The notes beneath the pieces were generated by a model. The model did no database searches, was not told the origin of the DNA, and was given only the letters and a program-made list of their open reading frames with translations. Positions 15,937 through 24,547 of a DNA stretch of 64,000 nt are shown piece by piece. Positions within the stretch are counted from its first letter, which is position 1; every line of letters begins with the position of its first letter. Both the position numbers and the translations under genes were made by a program. The DNA is from Verrucomicrobiales bacterium (lineage in GTDB: Bacteria; Verrucomicrobiota; Verrucomicrobiia; Verrucomicrobiales; DEV007). The stretch lies in assembly GCA_016795385.1 (NCBI GenBank), contig JAEUHI010000050.1:1-64000 (forward strand), written 5' to 3'.

Positions 15937-17484
15937 TCACTCTCCCACCGCCGGCAGGGAATCCACCATCTTTGCTCCGGTGCGTTTCAGTTCTCCGAGG
16001 GTCGCTTCGCGCATCTTGAGAAGCCGCTCGCGGTGCTCCGTCTTTCCGGCGAGATTGGTGAGTTCGTCAGGATCGGCGAGAAGGTCGTAGAGTTCCTCGG
16101 GCTCGCCGACGTCGAGGGTACGGATGTATTTGTGGCGGCCCTCGACGAGCATGAGATACCACGGCACGCCGCTCTTGTGCCGGTTCTTCGGCGGTGCGGG
16201 CACGACGTCGCAGTCGGCGCCGAACTGGTCGGCGGTGAAGGGCATGAGCACGGGATACGGCCAGGCCATCGCGGGATCCTTCAGCAAGGGCGTGAGGTCG
16301 TGCCCGTGCATGGGCCAAGGCTGATCGAGTCCGGCGAAGGAAAGCAGCGTCGGAGCGATGTCGGCTCCCCCGACCGGCGTGGGACAAACTTTTCCCTCGG
16401 GCAAGGTGCCGGGCATGGAAACGATCAGAGGCGAACGGATGTTGGCGTCGTAGGGAGCGAGTTTGGCGCGGAAGCCGTGCTGTCCCCAGGCATATCCCTG
16501 ATCGGAGGTGAAAACGACGAGGGTGTTCTCGAGTTGACCGCTCGCCTCGAGGGCGGCGAGGACCTGGCCGATGCCTTCGTCGAGCGCGCGCACCGCCTGA
16601 TGATACTGACGCACCCAGGAAGACAGGGTGCGGCCCTGATCGCGCGTGGCGTTGTCGCCGACCTCCTTGCCGAGGGCCTTTCCCGAGAGAACGGGCTCGC
16701 CGTTTGCCCCTTCGGTCCAGGCGGTGATGTCCTGCATCCACGCCGGCTTGCCGGGGCGCGGTGGATAGATGTCAGCGGGCGTGGCGACCTTGGCGTCCGG
16801 ATAATCCTCGCGATGTCGGTCGGCCGGGGTGTAGGGGGCATGGACGCCGCCGTAGCAGAGCCAGAGGAACCACGGCTTTTCTGCGTCGCGGTTTTTTCCC
16901 TCGATGTAGTCGATCGCCCAGCGGGTGTAGTTGTCGGTGGAGTAGCCTTTGACGATCTGCGGCTCACCGCCGTCGATGGAGAGGAGTTGGTCGTGGTAGT
17001 AGTTGGGTGAATTGTCAGGGTGACGCGGACGGTTCCACACGATCTGGTGATCCCAGTCACGCCCGAAGCCCGCATCGGTGCCGGAGTGCCACTTGCCGAT
17101 CTGGGCGGTGTGATAGCCGTGCTTTCTCAGCTCGGCCGGCCAGAAAGGACATTGCGCCGGATCGTATTCGCTGCCGGGGTATTCTCCCTCCATGCGCATC
17201 GTCTTCGCTCCGTATTGGTGGAGCCCGGTGAGCATGGTGACGCGCGAAGGCATGCACCAGGTGCCGATGTAGGCATGGGTGAATCGCACGCCCCGCGCCG
17301 CGAGCCGGTCGAGATTCGGCGTCTTCGCGAACGGATCGGCATGTTCGTAGCACGAGAGCGTGCGATACGAGTGATCGTCGGTGTAGAGGAAGAGTAGGTT
17401 CGGTCGGGTGGGCTTTTCGTCCGCGGCCCGCGCGGGTATCACGACGAGGAGGGACAGGATAAAACCAAGACAAAGGGAGCGCAT
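15937..17484 (-). CDS. Exported type I sulfatase
   Basis: A 515-residue arylsulfatase with a signal peptide (MRSLCLGFILSLLVVIPARA). The metal-binding LYTDDHSYRTLSC is at about 33-45. The formylglycine motif C-M-P-S-R starts at Cys77, within TWCMPSRVTMLTG. TAQIGKWHSG and VVFTSDQGYAWGQHGFRAK are further family signatures. It is divergent from the sulfatase at 13.1-14.6 kb, so the two probably cleave different sulfate positions. The start at 17484 is favoured by the signal peptide; the frame is open for 66 more codons upstream without a coding look. Third from the downstream end of a minus-strand array with the sialidase following. Confidence 0.92.
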   Translation of the reverse strand: MRSLCLGFILSLLVVIPARAADEKPTRPNLLFLYTDDHSYRTLSCYEHADPFAKTPNLDRLAARGVRFTHAYIGTWCMPSRVTMLTGLHQYGAKTMRMEGEYPGSEYDPAQCPFWPAELRKHGYHTAQIGKWHSGTDAGFGRDWDHQIVWNRPRHPDNSPNYYHDQLLSIDGGEPQIVKGYSTDNYTRWAIDYIEGKNRDAEKPWFLWLCYGGVHAPYTPADRHREDYPDAKVATPADIYPPRPGKPAWMQDITAWTEGANGEPVLSGKALGKEVGDNATRDQGRTLSSWVRQYHQAVRALDEGIGQVLAALEASGQLENTLVVFTSDQGYAWGQHGFRAKLAPYDANIRSPLIVSMPGTLPEGKVCPTPVGGADIAPTLLSFAGLDQPWPMHGHDLTPLLKDPAMAWPYPVLMPFTADQFGADCDVVPAPPKNRHKSGVPWYLMLVEGRHKYIRTLDVGEPEELYDLLADPDELTNLAGKTEHRERLLKMREATLGELKRTGAKMVDSLPAVGE

Positions 17485-17585
17485 GGGATCGAAGCAGGGG
17501 TTTTCCGGAGTTTTACCGTGCCGCCGCGGGCTTGTCACGCGTTCGGTGGCCGGGCGGCTGCGGGTGATCAGGTTATCCCGACACC

Positions 17586-18866
17586 TCAATACTTCGGAAA
17601 AATCACCGATGTCGGGAAACGGTCTTCGGCATTGCTGCCGTCGCCGATGTATTCCTCGCGCGGTAGATTGACGAGAGGCCATGAGGACGGCCGCACGCGG
17701 ACAACACGACCGGGGCGGATCCCCTCGATGACGAGATCGGTCTCGAAGCGGATCTGGATCCCGCTGCTGCCGAGTGGAATGTCAACGGCAGCCTTCGCGA
17801 CCTCGAGGAGGGTGCCCTTCGAAGCCATGTGTGCGGGACCGTAGGCTCCCCCGGCATGCTTGAGGGTGTTCTCGGCTCCATTCATCGTCACGGAGACATC
17901 CTTTTTGAAATCCTCATAGAGCGACGGATCCATCCCGCCGAAAAGGGTCGCCGTCACCGTGGCCCGGCCGAACTTGCCATACTCGACGGCATCCACCCAA
18001 GCGGGCATCCATCGCCCGCGGACGAAGGTTTTGTGGGTTTCCAGCTGCCTCGCGCCGGCCCGCTGCATCGCGGTCTCGTCGAGCCAGATGTCGGAAACGT
18101 GGAAGCGGGTGAAAATGCCGTCGGGAGTGGGTTTCCACACGATTCCCAGGTGGACGGCTTGATCACCGAGAGCCTTCTTTCCGTCGGCCGGCCAAAGGCC
18201 CTCGGCGAGGATCTCGTCGATGCCCAGGGATTCCCTGCCCCGCCAGAATCGGGTGGCGCAGTCGAAGGTGAGCTTTTCAGCTTCCGCTTTCGCAGGTGCG
18301 CCCTGCTTCGGCTCTCGGGAGGCCATGAGAAAACCTTCGCGATTCTTGATCTCCACTTCCTTCAGCTTCCAGACCAAGCTCTCACGGAGGCAATGACTCG
18401 GTTCGTCCTCGAGCAGGAGGACGTGGTTTTCGGCGGGAGCAACGCCTTTCCCGCTGTAGCCGGCGGTTTTCTCCCGGTTGTCCACCGGCAGGACGGGCAC
18501 GACCGAGGTCACGGGATCCGGCGGCAGGTAGGCGCGGACATGCAGCACCGTGCCGAGCGGGATGTCGCGCAAGTCCGCCGGCGCACCAAGATGATTCACG
18601 ATGCCATACGGCAGCATCGCAAAGGGATGCGGGGCGTTGCGGAAAAAGGTCCCCTCCCCTTGCACCCGCAGGCTGCCGCGCCGGTTGGCGTGGTCGACGA
18701 AGACGAGCTCTCCGCGGTAGGAGTAAGCCTTTTCCAGCGGCGGAAACGTTCCGGCTGCCGGACGGAAGGGCTCGGGCTTCGGCTCATCGGCGCTGACCGG
18801 CAACACCGTGGCGAGGATCAGCGCGGGAAGCACCCAACGCCCGGAGAGAGGAACAAAACACTTCAT
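17586..18866 (-). CDS. Exported protein of unknown function in DUF1552/sulfatase array
   Basis: A 426-residue protein with a signal peptide (MKCFVPLSGRWVLPALILAT ... VSA). It appears beta-rich. An OB-like region (YRGELVFVDHANRRGSLRVQ, then IPLGTVLHVRAYLPPDP) spans about 48-135. A middle region with CLRESLVWKLKEVEIKNREGF and a C-terminal region (GRWMPAWVDAVEYGKFGRAT, then GIRPGRVVRVRPSSWPLVN) follow. No enzyme motif was recognised. It sits 69 bases after the DUF1552 gene and 101 bases before the sulfatase, all on the minus strand, suggesting a periplasmic role in the same locus. Function unassigned. Confidence 0.65.
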   Translation of the reverse strand: MKCFVPLSGRWVLPALILATVLPVSADEPKPEPFRPAAGTFPPLEKAYSYRGELVFVDHANRRGSLRVQGEGTFFRNAPHPFAMLPYGIVNHLGAPADLRDIPLGTVLHVRAYLPPDPVTSVVPVLPVDNREKTAGYSGKGVAPAENHVLLLEDEPSHCLRESLVWKLKEVEIKNREGFLMASREPKQGAPAKAEAEKLTFDCATRFWRGRESLGIDEILAEGLWPADGKKALGDQAVHLGIVWKPTPDGIFTRFHVSDIWLDETAMQRAGARQLETHKTFVRGRWMPAWVDAVEYGKFGRATVTATLFGGMDPSLYEDFKKDVSVTMNGAENTLKHAGGAYGPAHMASKGTLLEVAKAAVDIPLGSSGIQIRFETDLVIEGIRPGRVVRVRPSSWPLVNLPREEYIGDGSNAEDRFPTSVIFPKY

Positions 18867-18934
18867 GGATCTTGAACAAGGGTTCGGGAAATCATCTGGA
18901 ACGGAAACCCGCTCCCGGTGCAGGGCATTTTTCC

Positions 18935-20314
18935 TCACAAAGCCACAACCCGGTTGCTGTCGCCGAATTGGTCCGTCTCCACCCCCATGCGCTGGGCCAT
19001 GAGGAGGAGCAGATTGCTCATGTGGGCCTCGGTGTTCACGGGACGCCCGCAGATCTGGTAGTGGGCGGTGGTGAGCGCACCATCGCCGCCCAGGGCATAA
19101 CCTTCGAAACCCTTGGCATCCCGGTTGAAGTCGAGGTGACCTCCGTGTTTCAGTCCAAGGTCCGTGCCGCCCGCGAGCACCAGTGGCAGGTTGGCGTTGC
19201 CGTGGCTGTGGCCGTAGCACATGCCGCTGCCGAAGAGGGCCATGGTCGAACCGAGGAGCGGTTGTCCATTGAGATCCTTCGTCTCCGAAAGCCGGTCGAT
19301 GAAGTAGGCGAACTGCTCGATGGCGAAGGTGTCGTACATTGTCAGCTTCTCCATGTATCCGGCATCGCCGCCGTGATGGCTGAGTTGGTGGCGCGACTCG
19401 GTGATGCCGATCTCGGGGATGGAGAATGCGTCACCTTCTCCGCCGAGGCTGAAGGTGGCCACACGGGTGACATCGGTCTGGAAGGCCAGCACCATGAGAT
19501 CGTAGACGGTGCGGAAGTAGTCGCCCGCCATCGCGGCGTTGATGTCGCGATCGGTGCGCTTCCGATCCGCCTCGGAGATCGACGGCAGCGGCGTGTCCAG
19601 CCACGTGTCGGCGCGGCGGGTGCGGATCTCCGCCTCACGGACCGAGGTGAGATATTGCTCCATGCGTCCCTTGTCCTCGGCACCCATCTTCTTCTCGAGC
19701 TGGCGGACTTCCGCGAGATTCGCATCGAGCACGCTGCCCTTGCGGCGCAAGGCCCGGCGCTGGGCCTCTTTTCCACCTTTCGGTTCCTCGAAGAGCGAGG
19801 CGAAAATCTCGCTGCAGCGCCGCAGCGCGGGCAACTGCACGCCGTCGGCGGTCCAGGCCAGCGAACCCTGCGTCAGCGCCACCTCCATCGAGGGATATCG
19901 CGTATGGGGCGCGGTGATCTCCGCCATCCTTTGATCGACCGAGATCGTGTTCCGCTCGGTGGGGCCGATCTTGGCTCCGGTGAGCCAGATGTTGATACAG
20001 TTGTGATGATGCCCGAGCGCCCCCGGATGATGGAGACCGCTGATCGGCGTGATCGATTCGCGATGTTTCTCCAGAGGTTTGAGAGAACGGGAAAACTCGT
20101 AGTCCCTGCCAGGTTTGAGGATCTGGTAGTTCAGGGAATGGACGCCGTTCGCAAGGTAGATGAAGGCGCTGCGACGGGGCGTGGCAGCCGCCGTCTTCTC
20201 CGCCGCACGGAGCGGAATCATGCAATCAAGCAACGGCAGCGAGACAAAACTGCCGAGAGCCCGGAGGGCATGTCGACGGTCGATCAGCCAGGATTGGGAG
20301 AGGTAGTTGCTCAT
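18935..20314 (-). CDS. DUF1552 domain protein, Tat-type signal
   Basis: A 459-residue protein with a twin-arginine start (LIDRRHALRALGSFVSLPLL) and the DUF1552 body. Family features are AFIYLANGVHSLNY, ISGLHHPGALGHHHNCINIW, SVDQRMAEI, GESRHQLSHH-like ITESRHQLSHHGGDAGYMEK, and GSGMCYGHSHGNANLPLVLAGG. DUF1552 proteins in Planctomycetes and Verrucomicrobia are almost always encoded directly after a DUF1592/DUF1588/DUF1585 cytochrome-type protein and are presumed to act with it in the periplasm; the reaction is unknown. Here the expected neighbour is present but separated by an inverted-repeat-bounded PD-(D/E)XK gene. Confidence 0.88.
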   Translation of the reverse strand: MSNYLSQSWLIDRRHALRALGSFVSLPLLDCMIPLRAAEKTAAATPRRSAFIYLANGVHSLNYQILKPGRDYEFSRSLKPLEKHRESITPISGLHHPGALGHHHNCINIWLTGAKIGPTERNTISVDQRMAEITAPHTRYPSMEVALTQGSLAWTADGVQLPALRRCSEIFASLFEEPKGGKEAQRRALRRKGSVLDANLAEVRQLEKKMGAEDKGRMEQYLTSVREAEIRTRRADTWLDTPLPSISEADRKRTDRDINAAMAGDYFRTVYDLMVLAFQTDVTRVATFSLGGEGDAFSIPEIGITESRHQLSHHGGDAGYMEKLTMYDTFAIEQFAYFIDRLSETKDLNGQPLLGSTMALFGSGMCYGHSHGNANLPLVLAGGTDLGLKHGGHLDFNRDAKGFEGYALGGDGALTTAHYQICGRPVNTEAHMSNLLLLMAQRMGVETDQFGDSNRVVAL

Positions 20315-20329
20315 CGGGGAAGTTGGTTT

Positions 20330-20358
20330 CTCCAGCAGATTCAGGGAGGCCAGAAGAT
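20330..20358 (+). repeat. Left inverted repeat of the nuclease unit
   Basis: Begins CTCCAGCAGATTCAGG and ends AGAAGAT. It matches the reverse complement of 21166-21194 except at two positions, and lies 16 bases upstream of the DUF1552 start codon. Confidence 0.8.
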
Positions 20359-21200
20359 TATTTTTTGGGGTGTTTTACAAAGGCGATGTTAGCGGTCGAC
20401 TTTCCAAAGTGGAAGATCACACCCCAATCGAGGTTTAGCCAACGAAGATGGGTCTGAAGTATCGCTCGATCGGACGGGGAAATACCCTCGGTGAGCGCGG
20501 AAACCGACACCGCGCATGAGTCATCGATGATAAGGCTGTCCAATGCGACGCTCCCATGATCAAGAACGGAGGCGGTGGGGTTCGAGGCGACGTGGAAGCC
20601 TGCCGATTGAATCGCAGCTCTGACGAGCCCCTTCCATGTGGTGTGTCGATACCCCAAGCCGACTTCTTGCAGACAGGAACGAACTGCCGCAATGATTCCG
20701 GTGGCGAACGTCGGCCGGGACACGAAGCCTGGCATCCGCGGCAAAGTGAAATCCGATGTCCGGGAACGATAAAGGAGGCGTTTCCAAAGCAAGCTTTGCT
20801 TTCCAAAATCCACCAATAGACTCGTGCGAAGCCTCCAAAATTTGCAGTAGCAGAACGCCTGCAAAAGATGTTCTGCAGCGAATAGTCCGCGCAAACACTT
20901 CAGTTCAGGGATGAAATGATTTTCAATGACGAAATCCGGCTCAAAGGTGTCGGCAACCAATCCCCGATATATCAAATCCCGCCTCGGTTTCGAAAGATGC
21001 GATATACCCGCTCTCGTCAAGGATTTCACCAACTCCTGATGGTAGATCTCTTCCCCGAGGCCCGGACCGACTGCGGAATGGACCTCCATCGCACACCCGA
21101 TGAATGCACGGGTCACGGGATCCTCTTCAGACCGGACTTGTAACCTGCTGTGTATCATCTGTTCCATCTGCTGGCCTTCCTGAATCTGCTGGAGCCACAA
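20358..21200 (-). CDS. GxxExxY-family PD-(D/E)XK protein with a second, degenerate copy of the domain
   Basis: About 280 residues from 21200; starts at 21167 and 21158 are also possible. The N-terminal half (about 25-145) is a PDDEXK_3/GxxExxY domain. It shows GLGEEIYHQELVKSL (the G-x-x-E-x-x-Y signature), an acidic residue in FEPDFVIEN, catalytic-type PELKCL, an AEHLLQAFCY helix and LLVDFGKQS. The C-terminal half repeats the pattern (GIIAAVRSCLQEVGLGYRHT, SLIIDDSCAVSVSAL, ILQTHLRWLNLDWGVIFHFG) but lacks both the Glu of GxxExxY and the E-x-K, so it should be catalytically dead. The cellular role of the family is unknown. The gene is bounded by 29-bp inverted repeats. Confidence 0.75.
   Translation of the reverse strand: MWLQQIQEGQQMEQMIHSRLQVRSEEDPVTRAFIGCAMEVHSAVGPGLGEEIYHQELVKSLTRAGISHLSKPRRDLIYRGLVADTFEPDFVIENHFIPELKCLRGLFAAEHLLQAFCYCKFWRLRTSLLVDFGKQSLLWKRLLYRSRTSDFTLPRMPGFVSRPTFATGIIAAVRSCLQEVGLGYRHTTWKGLVRAAIQSAGFHVASNPTASVLDHGSVALDSLIIDDSCAVSVSALTEGISPSDRAILQTHLRWLNLDWGVIFHFGKSTANIAFVKHPKK
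21166..21194 (-). repeat. Right inverted repeat of the nuclease unit
   Basis: On the minus strand it reads CTCCAGCAGATTCAGG, then AAGGCCAGCAGAT. It is the inverted partner of 20330-20358 (27/29) and lies 12 bases after the stop codon of the DUF1592 gene. Confidence 0.8.
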
Positions 21201-21206
21201 TCGCCT

Positions 21207-23669
21207 TCACCGCTTCCGCATCAGCTCCGACGTGGCGACGGACCGGACGATGTCCTTCACCCGGTAGCCGCCTTCTTTCGCACGGGCGGTGATGGCGTTG
21301 ATGTCCTCTTCGTCGTCGTAGGTGAGGACGCGGCGGAGGGCGTAGGTGGCGAGGTGTTCGATGAAGGCGCGGGCGACCTGGTCGCGGTCTTCGAGAAGGA
21401 GCTGTTTGAAGTCCGTGGCATCCTTAAAAGGACGTCCATCGGGCAGCGCACCGGAGGCATCGACGGGCGGATCCGCGCCTTTGCCTGATTCGACCCGCTC
21501 GTGGGTCCGCCATTGACCGATCGCATCATAGTTGTCCCAGGCCAGGCCAAGAGGATCGATGCGGGCGTGGCAGGCGGCGCAGTTCGCATTCTGGGCATGT
21601 ACCGAGAGCCTTTGGCGGATCGTCACCTTGTCACCCTCCGGCGGAATCGGCTCGATGGGATCGACGTTCGCCGGAGGTGGCGGCGGTGTTTTGCCGAGCA
21701 CCACCTCGCTGAGCCACACGCCGCGATGCACCGGACGATGCCGCGTGCCATCCGAGGTCAGCCCCAGCACCGCACCCATCGTGAGCAACCCGCCGCGACG
21801 ATGCTCGGGTTTCAGCGCGACGCGTTCAAAATCCCCTGATCCGGGTGCCGGCAGTCCATAGAACTCCGCGAGCCGCGCGTTCGCCACCGTCCAATCGGAG
21901 TCGATGAAGCCATCGATCGGCAGATCCCGGCTGAACATCTCCCGGAAAAACTCGACCGGCTCGTGGCGCATGCTCGTCTGCAGCCAGTCATCGTAGGCCG
22001 GGTAGAGCTTCCGGTCGGGCGGGAACATGCCCACCTTGTGCAGTTGCAGCCACTGTCTCGCGAAGTCATCGATGAAACGTCCGGCTTTCTCATCCGCGAG
22101 AAGGCGATCGACTTCCTTGGCCAATCCCTCACCCGCGAGGACACCACCCTTCGCGGATGCGAAGAGCGCCTCATCCGGCATCGAACTCCAGAGGAAATAG
22201 GAAAGGCGCGTGGCGAGTTCCGCGTCGGTCAGATGTTCGCGCACGGTCGGTTCGCCCTCGACGATGTAGATGAAATGTCGTGAGGTCAGCACCCCCTGCA
22301 GGGCGACACGGTAGGCATCGGCCGGTTTCTCGCCTGCCTCGATTTCCTCCCGGTAGGATTGCAAATACTCCTCCAGCTCCTCGAGCTTCACTCCGCGACG
22401 CCAGGCTCGCTCGGCAAAACGTCGCAGATGCTCCGCCACCACTTCCGGCGTCGCGTCTTCGGGTGGCATCACGCCCTCGCGCTTCGCCAATTCGGCCTCC
22501 GAGACGAGCGGTCCTTCCCACTCGATCCAATCGAGCAGCACGGTGGAGAAAAGTCCGTTGCCCTTGTCGTCGAACATCTGGGGGGCGTTCGGATTCAGCA
22601 GCATGGTCTCGCTGCTGTGTGTGAAGACGTAGCCGCCACGGCTCGCGAGCGCGTTGCGGAAGGCCGCCCCCGCCCGACGGTCCACCACGTCCGTGGCCAC
22701 CACGCAGAAATCCAGCGACACGGGCATCTCGAGAAAGACCTCGAATTCATAGACCTGGGGAGCATCCTCCGGCGCGGTGACGTCAAACTCGATGATGCCA
22801 TCGACCGTTTCCTCGCTGGTGCGCGTGCCGATGCTGAGGTGTGCGGTCTGACCTCCGGGCGGGCGGATGCCGCTGGCCTGGATGCGGAGCTTGTAGAGCC
22901 CGCTGTGCTCCGGCCCCGTTTTCCCAAACCAATGCGGCGCAAGCGCGTTCTCCGTCCTCCCGGGGAACATGAGGAATCGCAGCGGCCGTTTGATCCCAAA
23001 GCGGTCCAGGGCCGCCTGCTGCTCCTTGCCACCGCCGTAGCGCAAGTCTGCCGCCGTCTTCCGGACCTTGCGGGCTTCGCTGGTCGTGGATGGAAATGCT
23101 CGGTCCAGCACGATCTCGGCCGCGCGGTAGTAACGGTCCACGTGCGAGGGGGAAAGCGAGAGCTCCGACCCGATGCGCTCGAATCCATGCCACAGGGTGT
23201 CTTCGTTCAGTTCACCCGGCTTCGTGGGATCATAGCGCACGCCGAGCAGGTCGTAGACGGTGTTTTGATATTCCTTCCGGCTCAGCCGGTAGTGCGAGAC
23301 GGGCGGTCTCGCCGCCATCCGTGCCGCGCGCCCTTCCTTCATCCGGGCATCGAGCCCCGCCACAAAGGTCGCGATCTCTTCCTGAGAGGGTTTGGGTTCC
23401 TTCTTCGGTGGCATCGCTCCGGAGTTCACCTGCTCGATCACCTCCGCCCAGAGATGCGTGTCGACGCCCGAGGTGAAATCGCGGGATAGTTCATCGATCC
23501 GCAGGTCCCCTTTTTCCTTCTCCGGACCATGACACTTGATGCAGTGGGTCTCGAGGAAAGCCTCGAAAGATTCGGCGGCCGCGACGGTCCCCGGATTCAG
23601 GACGGAGGTGATGAGGGGAAAGAGCAGGACTCGAAACACCCTGACAAATGCTGAAACGAGAGACTTCAT
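21207..23669 (-). CDS. DUF1592/DUF1588/DUF1585 'planctomycete cytochrome c' protein
   Basis: An 820-residue exported protein. A signal peptide is followed by a c-type heme site C-I-K-C-H at residues 43-47 (PSCyt1 module). Then come a DUF1587-like region (SHYRLSRKEYQNTVYDLLGV), DUF1595 (LRRFAERAWRRGVKLEELEEY), DUF1592 (LATRLSYFLWSSMPDEALF), DUF1588 (RRGGLLTMGAVLGLTSDGTRHRP region with CAACHARIDPLGLAWDNYDAIG) and C-terminal DUF1585 (RRVLTYDDEEDINAITARA). These proteins are hallmarks of Planctomycetes and Verrucomicrobia and are assumed to be periplasmic electron-transfer or oxidative enzymes working with DUF1552. The start at 23669 is fixed by the signal peptide. Confidence 0.92.
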   Translation of the reverse strand: MKSLVSAFVRVFRVLLFPLITSVLNPGTVAAAESFEAFLETHCIKCHGPEKEKGDLRIDELSRDFTSGVDTHLWAEVIEQVNSGAMPPKKEPKPSQEEIATFVAGLDARMKEGRAARMAARPPVSHYRLSRKEYQNTVYDLLGVRYDPTKPGELNEDTLWHGFERIGSELSLSPSHVDRYYRAAEIVLDRAFPSTTSEARKVRKTAADLRYGGGKEQQAALDRFGIKRPLRFLMFPGRTENALAPHWFGKTGPEHSGLYKLRIQASGIRPPGGQTAHLSIGTRTSEETVDGIIEFDVTAPEDAPQVYEFEVFLEMPVSLDFCVVATDVVDRRAGAAFRNALASRGGYVFTHSSETMLLNPNAPQMFDDKGNGLFSTVLLDWIEWEGPLVSEAELAKREGVMPPEDATPEVVAEHLRRFAERAWRRGVKLEELEEYLQSYREEIEAGEKPADAYRVALQGVLTSRHFIYIVEGEPTVREHLTDAELATRLSYFLWSSMPDEALFASAKGGVLAGEGLAKEVDRLLADEKAGRFIDDFARQWLQLHKVGMFPPDRKLYPAYDDWLQTSMRHEPVEFFREMFSRDLPIDGFIDSDWTVANARLAEFYGLPAPGSGDFERVALKPEHRRGGLLTMGAVLGLTSDGTRHRPVHRGVWLSEVVLGKTPPPPPANVDPIEPIPPEGDKVTIRQRLSVHAQNANCAACHARIDPLGLAWDNYDAIGQWRTHERVESGKGADPPVDASGALPDGRPFKDATDFKQLLLEDRDQVARAFIEHLATYALRRVLTYDDEEDINAITARAKEGGYRVKDIVRSVATSELMRKR

Positions 23670-23808
23670 ATGGATCGGTCCGGCCGGCCGTTCGGTGCAT
23701 CCGACTCGAAGGAAAGCGCCCGGGCACGGCGAATTCCGGTCGAGGAATCGCCTGTTCCGTATATGCCGATTCGCTTTCCGAGACAATCGGATCTTGAACG
23801 CAATCACG

Positions 23809-23830
23809 CCTCCGTTGACTACAACGGAGG
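23809..23830. promoter_or_regulatory. Inverted repeat in the divergent promoter region
   Basis: CCTCCGTT-N6-AACGGAGG is a perfect 8-bp inverted repeat between the divergent DUF1592 and ferritin-like genes (gap 23670-23919). A second small one, TCTCCG-N5-CGGAGA, follows at about 23847. Either could be an operator. No convincing -10/-35 pair was identified. Confidence 0.3.
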
Positions 23831-23919
23831 CCCACGCGGCACAGTCTCCGTCGATCGGAGAGTGCGACAACCGCGCTTGCGCGGGCGACCGCCGGCCGCT
23901 TATCATCGTAACACCCGTC

Positions 23920-24381
23920 ATGAGCAAGAAATCCAATTCCAAAATCATCGAAGCCCTCACCACCGCCTACGCCATGGAGCTGGAGACGGTGCAAAACTAC
24001 ATCGCCGCTTCCGTGAACCTCGACGGGGTCCGCTCCGACGTCATCAAAAAGGCCCTCGCCGCCGACATCGCCGAGGAGCTCACCCACGCGCAGACCCTCG
24101 CCAACCGGATCAAGACGATCGGCGGCACCGTCCCCGGCAGCCTCGATCTCCCGCGCGGCCAGAAATCGTTGCAACCGAGCAAGGATTCCACCGACATCGT
24201 CTACATCATCAAGGGCGTCATCGTCGCCGAGGATGCCGCCATCGCCCAATACAACAAGATCATCAAACTGTGCGACGGCGTCGACTATGTGACGCAGGAC
24301 ATGGCCATCGGGCTGCTTTCGGGTGAGGAGGACCACCGCCGCGAGTTCATCGGCTTCCTCAAGGAATACGAGAAGGGCTGA
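23920..24381 (+). CDS. Ferritin-like (bacterioferritin-type) four-helix protein
   Basis: A 153-residue protein. Helix 1 carries the ligand region AYAMELETVQNYIAASVNL, helix 2 has AEELTHAQTLANRIKTIGG (E-x-x-H), helix 3 has VAEDAAIAQYNKIIKLCDG, and helix 4 has LLSGEEDHRREFIGFL (E-x-x-H). This is the paired E/ExxH diiron arrangement of the ferritin/rubrerythrin superfamily. It likely binds iron for storage or for protection against oxidative damage. It is transcribed divergently from the heme-containing DUF1592 protein. Length is typical of bacterioferritin/Dps-like proteins; heme binding was not established. Confidence 0.85.
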   Translation: MSKKSNSKIIEALTTAYAMELETVQNYIAASVNLDGVRSDVIKKALAADIAEELTHAQTLANRIKTIGGTVPGSLDLPRGQKSLQPSKDSTDIVYIIKGVIVAEDAAIAQYNKIIKLCDGVDYVTQDMAIGLLSGEEDHRREFIGFLKEYEKG

Positions 24382-24547
24382 TGCCCCGTCCTTGCCGGGC
24401 ACCGGATCGATCGGCGACTTTTCCTCGCTTTTCCCTCTCGGATCCGGTACAAACCTCTCCCCTGCCGATACCCATTTGGCGTGTATGGGCACTGGACCCG
24501 TGGGCATGCCGCGTGTCTATTTTCGGCTGTTTCCTCGAAATCCCCTC

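Larger units (their letters stand above)
20330..21194. mobile_element. Candidate small mobile unit: nuclease gene between 29-bp inverted repeats
   Basis: A 29-bp sequence at 20330-20358 (starting CTCCAGCAGATTCAGG) recurs in inverted orientation at 21194-21166 with 27 of 29 matches. The repeats enclose a single gene (PD-(D/E)XK, GxxExxY family) whose stop codon overlaps the left repeat and whose possible start region overlaps the right one. The unit interrupts the normally adjacent DUF1592-DUF1552 gene order. No target-site duplication or transposase was seen, so mobility is an inference. Confidence 0.5.

Noticed and set aside
20322..21205. Target-site duplication around the inverted-repeat unit
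   Set aside because: Bases outside the two repeats (GTTGGTTT and CCACAATC) do not match as direct repeats.
24382..24401. Terminator after the ferritin-like gene
   Set aside because: The TGCCC/GGGCA pairing is only about 5 bp with a mismatch-rich interior and no T-tract, so it is too weak to call.
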